Assembly (NCBI GenBank): GCA_028752905.1
Contig: JAQNBH010000021.1
Span: 545,001 to 609,000, forward strand
Direction: 5' to 3'
DNA from: Cladorhizidae sp. MBARI D1340-BT2
Lineage: Eukaryota > Porifera > Demospongiae > Poecilosclerida > Cladorhizidae
DNA length: 64,000 bases
Part shown: positions 54,291 through 64,000 of the stretch, piece after piece
How positions within the stretch are numbered: position 1 is the first letter of the stretch
Layout: the number at the start of each line of letters is the position of its first letter
Program-made: the position numbers and the translations under genes
Notes under the pieces: model-generated
Seen by the model: the letters and a program-made list of their open reading frames with translations, nothing else
What the model was told of the DNA's origin: nothing
Databases searched by the model: none

Positions 54291-55372
54291 TCAGCAGCCA
54301 GGTAAGTCCATTCCACAGTCACGATTCAACCGCTCACAATTTGGTGCTAGGCCAATGTGCAATGCCTCCTTCACTAGCAGTTCCTTCTGTCTTCTGGCCT
54401 GGTCCAAGATGGTGGCTTCCTCCCACAAAATAGGATGTCCATTATCCCATGCATGCTCAGCAATTGCAGACTTCTCTTTATGACAATTTCTACAGGCATC
54501 TTGATGTTCTTTCACTCAGATTTCCAGTCTTCAGATGGTCCCCCCTATGTAGTATTTACCACAGCTACAAGGAATGCGGTACACAACACATGAGTGCATT
54601 CTAGCTGGTAAAATATCCTTGACTCTGCTCAGTTGTGTCCTCAGAGGTCTTCCCGAACCGAAGACGACTTTTATGTTAAACTTCCTGCAGACCCTCCTGA
54701 TGTCTTCACTCATTCCTGCTGCATAAGGAATCACTATCATAGGATCCTTCTTTTTTAGAATCCTCATTGCCTGTACTGTTGTATTCATCTTCCTTTCTGC
54801 ATTTAGATGTTTCTGCAGGTGAACGGTTCATGAAAGCTTGTGGGTAACCATTCTCGATGAAGACCTTATTCAAATGATGTTCGTTGTTCCAAAGTTCCTC
54901 CTTCTCAGTCACTACTCTTCTGGCTCTATCATGCAAGCTCTTCACCACCTTTTGAAGTGGATGTGATGTTGTGATCTATAATCAAGGTATCGGTTGGTAT
55001 CCATGGGTTTTCTAGACGGTTGCAGTCGTTCCTTTGTATAAGGCAGTCAAGAAAGGGCAGCGATCCAGCCACTTCAAGTACCATGATAAACTTTATGGAT
55101 GGCCTGTTGTTGTTCAGATGGTATGCAGAAGGTATCATACACGTATATCTTGGCTTTAGTGGGGCAGTTGTGAGCGCCAATTCCACCACATAAAGGTTGT
55201 CTACTACTGCAGATACTGGAGAGCCCATTGCTACACCCTCTTGTTGCTCGTAGTTTTTTTCTAGAAACCTGAAGTAGGTGGATTTCAGGCACAATTCCAA
55301 CATTTCAGAAATCCTGTCAGCCCCTAGTGTAGTCCTCTCCCTCAAGCTCTCATCTTTCGTCACAATTGGGCA
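54291..55372 (-). pseudogene. Penelope-like RT + GIY-YIG remnant, U5
   Basis: Shared breaks as in the other copies. Carries WNNEHH (Lys-Asp to Asn-Asn) and a change read as KPRYTC in one frame and KIYVYD in the other; both are shared only with U6. CLIQR, DHNITS and HIGLAPN mix the two subtypes. Confidence 0.9.
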
Positions 55373-56618
55373 CTAACTATGCGAGCTAGTGGTATTGTGT
55401 TTTGATGCATACAATAGAACCTCCCTTACCTTGTGCTCCTAATCATAGGACCTATTGCATATGGGATGTGAGTTTGGCCAGACAACTTTTTACAGAGAGA
55501 AAGCCTCACCCAAAATCATAACCTACCAAGTTCATTTGCATTTTCCAATACTTATAGAGAAAAGATTGTAGCATTGAGTATGTTCCAGAAGACTTGGTAC
55601 TCTTCTGTCATTTTGCTTTACAGTTACATAAATGTCTACAAAGAGTGGAACCTCTGATGCTGCATTTTAAGCTAGCTTATAGTCTATATATATTGTAATT
55701 CCTGAGATGCAATAGTTGCCTTCTAGCAGTATAAAGAGAGAGGGTGCCACAAGCGTTCTGTGGAGTAGTATTCACTGAACCTGCAACAACATGCAATGCT
55801 TAGTCTGGGGCGGCACTGGCAAATATGGAGTGATCTGGCTATTGTGGTAAGGAATATGATTGTTTTTACAGTTTAAAAATCAGTTATGTTGTCAATCTTC
55901 ACAAAATTATCTGCGATCGTATTTGCTTACAAAATAATTAGTCAATAGTCAATGGCATTATATTGTCTAGCTTCATGGTTAAAATACATTCTCCTCTATG
56001 TATATACTTAATGACCATTTGCTGGGAGCATTGGTTGCAGACATCACAAAATCAACATTTGCATAATACTCTGTATCTTACAGATCTCCAGCAATCCTTA
56101 TACTCAAGCCATTATTTTCAATAGGTTATCCATACATTGATGACTGAAGTAGAGTTCAATGTTTGATAAGCCAGTATGCTTAATTCATCAATTATATCCT
56201 GAAAAAACTTATATCTTGGAATCATCCTTCCTCATCAAGTTCAGCAGCTTATAAAAATTTCTATCACTACTGGTCGTTGTGGCCACTGATTGCACATCCC
56301 GATCTAGCAAAGAACTTGAGGCACGAAATGATTTTCAAAATGTGGTGATGGTTAGTAGCCATTGCTATGACAGAGAACTGCTAAGTATCTCACTTACATT
56401 GTGTGTTGTTGTGAAGGTAGTTAGTAGTATTCCACAGAACTCTTGTGACACTGACTCTGTTCATGCTGCTTGAAGGAAACGATTGCATATTTCAAATTAC
56501 AGAAACCTTTGGATAGCTATTAGTATATTATTACCTACCAGACTGTATGTTTGCATAAAATTATCCAGTTAGCAATTTCATACTTACATACCTAGCATCA
56601 GAGATTAAAGCCTCATAG
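55373..56618. other. U5 central spacer
   Basis: No gene seen. The left part is mostly A-type, the right part (GCTATGACAG, AGCATCAGAG) B-type. TTTTGCTTTACAG replaces TTTTGCTTGAGAG near 55611 and is shared with U6. TCTGCGATCG near 55910 and CAGATCTCC near 56082 are private to this copy. Confidence 0.6.
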
Positions 56619-56727
56619 ATTCAATAGTGACTGTGGAATGGACTTACCTGGCTGCTGAAGAACTACTCTGAAGAGCCTGATCTTGAAGCCACGACCACCA
56701 TAATGACATTTTTTAAAATATTTTTTA

Positions 56728-57511
<784 letters not shown>

Positions 57512-57736
57512 ATGTACATGTATTTTATATTTGAATTTGTTGTTTTATTTGTTTATTTATGTATGTACATTTTTATTTGTTGTTCATTTAATTTTATTTA
57601 TGTATTAATTTTTATTTTCAATTATTTATTTAATATATTTAATTATTAAAAAAAAATTACAACCGCTGCACGTGCTAGGTGCGTGTACTGCCATATGGTG
57701 GATAGGTAGCTACTGGGCTCACATGAGCCTTAGCGT

Positions 57737-57783
57737 CACATTCCTGATGAAGACTAGAACATCTAGTCGAAATGTCGAGAATG
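57737..57783 (+). ncRNA. Hammerhead-like ribozyme motif, long stem II, U5 right
   Basis: CTGATGA at 57744-57750 with 6-bp stem II, GAAA and GTC. Confidence 0.68.
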
Positions 57784-58697
57784 AATATTGAAGTTGATTA
57801 CTGAGAAGGTGATTTTAATGTCACCTAACAGGTATAGCATGTAACTAGCGATCATTTATACTTGAGCCAAGAATTGATTGTAAAATATACCCACAGAGAT
57901 CAGAATGCTCACTTGGCTTCCATTAAGCTCAAGTGCACTGTCCCTGCGACATCCATCCATGTGAAGGGACTCTAGGGATACACAGCTGAACTTTACAGGT
58001 GAGTTACAGTATTCTATGGCATGATTTGATCAACTTCAATTTATTTGAACGCGTCTCTTGGCTCTCTGTTTCCAACCCTCTTCATGAAATCCCCATATTA
58101 TGTAAGTTACAGTATATCTAAATCTAGGATTACATGCCTTGATCAACTTTAATTAATTTACATGTCTCTTGGCTCTCTGTGTGTCCAACCTAGATGTATT
58201 TCATGAAACCATCATGTAAATTACAGTATATCGTAATCTAGGATTACAAGTCTTGTTGAACTTACTGATAATCACAAATTGCCATCATAAACAGAATCTT
58301 CCTTACCTTTACTGCTGTCTCTGCAAGCCAATGAAAGCTGTATAGGCACCTGGCTAGCCTGAAATCCCACAGAATGTCATCACTCTTTATAAGTAGATCC
58401 ACTCCTGATTGGATTTATGCAGCAGCATCTAGGAGGGCATGGCATTGTAGGTGCTAGCTAACATCAGGAGGGAAAGAGTTATGCTGTACAGGCTTCTTCT
58501 GGGATGGTTGGGCATTTGTAACTATCGTTTAATGAGAAGTAACAGTTCCAATGTTGAAAAGTAGCTAATGTGCCGATTTTGACAAGAATGAGCGATTCCA
58601 GACAGTCTTTCCTAAAAACGCCAAAAACGCCCCAATTGGAGCAAAATAGAGCTTAAAAGGGGGACATTTATCACCCTAAGACGTTTTCTGTTATTTA

Positions 58698-60676
58698 AAG
58701 AGTAGAAACATTTTGATGAAAAGAAAGCCGATGTGCACAATTTTGACAGCGATTTCAGACAGGTTTTCCTCAAAACGCTTCAAAAAGTCCCAAATGGAGT
58801 AAAATACAGCTTCTTTCAGACGTTTTCTGACATTTAAAGAGAAATAGTATTAATTTGCCATTTTGGCATAATTGAGCTATTTCAGGCACTTTTCCCCAAA
58901 ATCCTCCCAATTGGAGTACAATAGAGTTTCTTTCAGTTAAAAACTGAAGATTTCTCACCAAAAGACATTTACTGTCATTTAAAGAGCAGTATCGGTTCCA
59001 TAATGTTGAAAGAGAAGGTAATTTACCGATTTTGACAAGAATGAGTGATTTCAGACAGTTTTCCTCAACACGCTAAAAAAAAGGTCCAAATTGGAACCAA
59101 ATACTCTAAAAAGGGTAGATTTCTCACCAAAAGTGTCATTTAGAGAGTAGAAACAGTTATATAATGTTGCTGATGTGCACAATTTTGACAGCGATTTCAG
59201 ACAGTTTTTCCTCAAAATGCTTAAAAACGTCCCAAATGAAATAAAATACAGCTTGTTTCAGACGTTTTCTGACATTTAAAGATAAATAGTGCTAATTTGC
59301 CCATTTTGACAAACTTGAGCTAATACAGGCACTTTTTCCCCAAAACCCTCCCAATTGGAGCAAAATAGAGTTTCTTTCAGTTCAAAACTGTAGATTTCTC
59401 AACAAAAGACATTTTTACTGTCATAATGTTGAAAATTCCCATTTTTAAAAGAATGAGCAATTTCAGAAATGTTTTCCCCAAAACACAAAAAAATCCCTTG
59501 TTTCGGTTAAAAATGGAAGATTTTTCAGCAAAAGACGTTTTCTGTCCTTTAAAGAGTTGAAACAGTTCAATAATTAAGAAAAGGAAGGTAATGTGCCCAT
59601 TTTGACATGAATGATCGTTTCAGACAGTTTTTGCTTAAAAAATCCCAAATCGTTAAAAACGGAAGATTTTTTACCAAAAGACATTTTCTGTCATTTAAAG
59701 AGTAGAAACAGTTTCATGTTGACGAGTAAGCTATTGTGCCATTTTTACAAGATAGAGCGATTTCAGACAGTTTAGCCTCAAAACGCTCTAAAACGTCCCA
59801 ATAAGAGCCAAATAGAGGTTAAAAACGTAAGATTTCTCAACCAAAGATATTTTGTTGTTTAAAGAGTAGAATGAGTTCAATAATGTTGAAAAGGACGCCA
59901 TTTTGACAAGAATGACCTATTTCAGACAGTTTTTCCATAAAATGGTCCCAAATGGAGCAAAATAGAGCTTGTTTCTGTTAAAGATTATTTTCACCAAAAT
60001 ATGTTTTCTGTCATTTAAATAAACAATAGAAACATTTAATGTTGAAAAGGAAGCTAATATTCCAATTTTGATGTGAATGAGCGTTTTAAAACGGTTTTTT
60101 CTCAAAACCCTAAAAAAGACAAAAATTAGCGATTTAAGACTTTCCACCCAAAAGGCTCAAAACGTATCAATTGGAGCCAAATCGAGCTTCTTTCAGTTAA
60201 AAATTGGAGATTTCTCACCAAAAGATGTTTTCTGTTATTTAAAGAGTAGAAACTGTTCCATAATGTTGAAGAGGAAGCTAATGTGCCATTTTGACAAAAT
60301 TGAGCGATTTCACTCAGTTTTTTCTCAAAATGCTCTAACGTCCGAATTGGAGCAAAATAGAGCTCCTTTCGGTTAAAAACGGGAGTTCTCACTAAAAGAA
60401 TAGAAACAGTTCTATAATGTTGAAAAGGAACATTTTGTTGAGAATGGACATTTTTTCCACAAAACACTCCAAAAAAAAAAGGCCCAATTGGAGCGGTGAT
60501 TTTCACCAAAAGATGTTTTCTGTAATTTAAAGTGTAGAAACGGTTCGATAATGCTGAAGTGGAAAACATTTTGACAAGATTAGGCGAATTCAGACAGTTT
60601 TTCCTCAAAACGCTCTAAAAGCAAAGAGATAGCGTTAAAAATGGAAGATTTCTCACTAAAAAAAATTATATCGTTT
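58698..60676 (+). repeat. ~180-bp satellite between U5 and U6
   Basis: About 2.0 kb, the shortest block. At about 59896 GACGCCATTTTGACAAG joins text that elsewhere lies about 1.63 kb further on (40362 joined to 41996), removing the empty piggyBac site. No gene seen. Confidence 0.92.
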
Positions 60677-61813
60677 AAACAACAGAAAACGTCTTAGGGT
60701 GATAATTTCCTCCTTTTAACCAAAAGCGCTCTATTTTGCTCCAATTTGGACGTTTTTGAGCGTTTTGTGGAAAAACTGTCTGGAATCGCTCATTCCGCTC
60801 ATTCTAGTCAAAATAGGCACATTAGCTTCTTTTCAACATTGGAACTGCTACTACTCATTAAACGATAGTTACAAATGCCCAACCATCCCAGAAGAAGCCT
60901 GTACAACGTAACTCTTTCCCTCCTGATGTTAGCTAGCACCCACAATGCCATGCCCTCCTAGATGCCCCTGCATAAATCTAAGCAGGAGTGGATCTTCTTA
61001 TAAAGAGTGAAGAGATTCTGAGAGATTTCAGGCTAGCCAGGCGCCTATACAGCTTTTATTGGCTTGCAGAGACAGCAGTAAAGGTAAGGAAGAGTCAGTT
61101 ATAATGGAAATTTGTGATTGTCAGTAAGTTTTATTATTGTTATATTTTTATCACTTCCTCCGCCCACTCACATAAAGCAGAACAAGAAATAAAGTTTTAT
61201 ATAATAATAATGTGTAGCCTTCTGCCAAGAGACATGAAAATTAATTAAAGTGATCAAGACATGTAATCCTAGATTAAGATATACTGTAACTTACATACTA
61301 TGATGGTTTCATGAAATACATGTAGGTTGGACACAGAGAGCCAAGAGACATGTAAATTAATTAAAGTTGATCAAGGCATGTAATTCTAGATTTAGATATT
61401 TACATACTATGATGATTTCATGAAGAGGGTTGGAAACAGAGAGCCAAGAGACACGTTCAAATAAATTGAAGTTGATCAAATCATGTCATTCTAGCCATAG
61501 AATACTGTAACTCACCTCCTATAAAGTAAGGACAGACAGAGATGAAGGACATGTTGAAACAAATATATTGTAAAGTTCAGCTGTTTATCTCTAGATTCCC
61601 TTCACATGGATGGATGTCGCAGGGACAGTGCACTTGAGCTTAATGGAAGCCAAGTGAGCATACTGATCTCTGTGGGTATAGTAAATATTTTACAATCAAT
61701 TCTTGTCTCAAGTATAAATGGTCGCTAGTTACAGGGAAGTACGCTGACTTGCTTCCATGCTATACCTGTTAGGTGACATTAAAATCACCTTCTCAGTAAT
61801 CAACTTCAATTTT

Positions 61814-61853
61814 CATTCTCGACATTTCGATAGTCTTCATCAGGAATAATGTG
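61814..61853 (-). ncRNA. Hammerhead-like motif, short stem II, U6 left
   Basis: Core unchanged from other left-tail motifs. Confidence 0.58.
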
Positions 61854-62075
61854 ACGCTAAGGCTCATGTGAGCCTGTTATATACCAGTAGCTACCTATAC
61901 ACCACGTGGCAGTACACGCACCTAGAACGTGCAGCGGTTGTAATTTTTTTAAAATAAATTAATTAAATAAATGAAAGTAAAATTAATATATAAATAAAAT
62001 TATATGAAAAACAAATAAAAATGTACATACATAAATAAACAAATAAATAAAACAACAAATTCATATATAAAATAC

Positions 62076-62505
<430 letters not shown>

Positions 62506-62576
62506 TGATAAAATAATTAAAAAATTTGTAATTATGGTGGTCGTGGCTTCAAGTTCAGGCTCTTCAGAGTAGTTCT

Positions 62577-63658
62577 TCAGCAGCCAGGTAAGTCCATTCC
62601 ACAGTCACGATTCAACCGCTCACAATTTGGTGCTAGGCCAATGTGCAATGCCTCCTTCACTAGCAGTTCCTTCTGTCTTCTGGCCTGGTCCAAGATGGTG
62701 GCTTCCTCCCACAAAATAGGATGTCCATTATCCCATGCATGCTCAGCAATTGCAGACTTCTCTTTATGACAATTTCTACAGGCATCTTGATGTTCTTTCA
62801 CTCAGATTTCCAGTCTTCAGATGGTCCCCCCTATGTAGTATTTACCACAGCTACAAGGAATGCGGTACACAACACATGAGTGCATTCTAGCTGGTAAAAT
62901 ATCCTTGACTCTGCTCAGTTGTGTCCTCAGAGGTCTTCCCGAACCGAAGACGACTTTTATGTTAAACTTCCTGCAGACCCTCCTGATGTCTTCACTCATT
63001 CCTGCTGCATAAGGAATCACTATCATAGGATCCTTCTTTTTTAGAATCCTCATTGCCTGTACTGTTGTATTCATCTTCCTTTCTGCATTTAGATGTTTCT
63101 GCAGGTGAACGGTTCATGAAAGCTTGTGGGTAACCATTCTCGATGAAGACCTTATTCAAATGATGTTCGTTGTTCCAAAGTTCCTCCTTCTCAGTCACTA
63201 CTCTTCTGGCTCTATCATGCAAGCTCTTCACCACCTTTTGAAGTGGATGTGATGTTGTGATCTATAATCAAGGTATCGGTTGGTATCCATGGGTTTTCTA
63301 GACGGTTGCAGTCGTTCCTTTGTATAAGGCAGTCAAGAAAGGGCAGCGATCCAGCCACTTCAAGTACCATGATAAACTTTATGGATGGCCTGTTGTTGTT
63401 CAGATGGTATGCAGAAGGTATCATACACGTATATCTTGGCTTTAGTGGGGCAGTTGTGAGCGCCAATTCCACCACATAAAGGTTGTCTACTACTGCAGAT
63501 ACTGGAGAGCCCATTGCTACACCCTCTTGTTGCTCGTAGTTTTTTTCTAGAAACCTGAAGTAGGTGGATTTCAGGCACAATTCCAACATTTCAGAAATCC
63601 TGTCAGCCCCTAGTGTAGTCCTCTCCCTCAAGCTCTCATCTTTCGTCACAATTGGGCA
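62577..63658 (-). pseudogene. Penelope-like RT + GIY-YIG remnant, U6
   Basis: Shared breaks as in the other copies. Every segment translates identically to U5, including WNNEHH and KIYVYD, so U5 and U6 are the most recently separated pair in the window. Confidence 0.9.
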
Positions 63659-64000
63659 CTAACTATGCGAGCTAGTGGTATTGTGTTTTGATGCATACAA
63701 TAGAACCTCCCTTACCTTGTGCTCCTAATCATAGGACCTATTGCATATGGGATGTGAGTTTGGCCAGACCACTTTTTACAGAGAGAAAGCCTCACCCAAA
63801 ATCATAACCTACCAAGTTCATTTGCATTTTCCAATACTTATAGAGAAAAGATTGTAGCATTGAGTATGTTCCAGAAGACTTGGTACTCTTCTGTCATTTT
63901 GCTTTACAGTTACATAAATGTCTACAAAGAGTGGAACCTCTGATGCTGCATTTTAAGCTAGCTTATAGTCTATATATATTGTAATTTCTGAGATGCAATA
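63659..64000. other. U6 central spacer (partial)
   Basis: Start of the spacer only. It shares GCTTTACAGTTAC near 63901 with U5 and has GTAATTTCTGAG instead of GTAATTCCTGAG near 63981. No gene seen. Confidence 0.6.

Overview
This is repeat DNA from an animal genome, probably an AT-rich marine invertebrate such as a sponge or cnidarian (the lineage is a low-confidence guess). The evidence is Penelope-like retroelement (PLE) reverse transcriptase and GIY-YIG remnants, a piggyBac DNA transposon with TTAA target duplication, hammerhead-type motifs in the PLE tails, a ~180-bp AT-rich satellite and long ATT microsatellites. I found no intact host gene, no tRNA or rRNA and no prokaryotic feature.

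Layout. Positions 1-9587 hold one module (U0) in inverted orientation: a degenerate PLE on the + strand, its tail, then satellite, interrupted at 5550-8712 by a 3,163-bp piggyBac element. At 9588-9640 the array changes orientation. From 9641 to the end, six modules (U1-U6) lie head to tail. Each is about 2.0-3.8 kb of ~180-bp satellite followed by a 6.0-6.9-kb fold-back composite. The PLE 5' edges are at 15578, 25419, 35481, 46076, 55363 and 63649, giving periods of 9.8, 10.1, 10.6, 9.3 and 8.3 kb.

Inside each composite, from left to right: a short stretch of satellite in reversed orientation; the 3' tail of a minus-strand PLE (with ~115-bp tandem repeats, a hammerhead-like motif and an AAT array); the RT/GIY-YIG pseudogene; a central spacer; then an ORF-less plus-strand partner holding only the PLE 3' end, an ATT array, a second hammerhead-like motif and the same tail. 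The two halves are diverged inverted copies of one element.

History read from the sequence. A PLE landed in the satellite and its reading frame decayed, with stops shared by all seven copies. It was duplicated in inverted form and one copy lost its ORF. The composite plus satellite then amplified. U1/U3 and U2/U4 share alternating diagnostic variants, which implies a ~20-kb two-module higher-order repeat. U5 and U6 are mosaics. The piggyBac arrived after amplification, because five other modules keep the empty target site. Nothing here looks like a working multi-gene system. The most interesting parts are the paired hammerhead-like motifs, the dimeric higher-order structure and the dated piggyBac insertion. 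Most repeat boundaries are read by eye and are good to about 10 bases.
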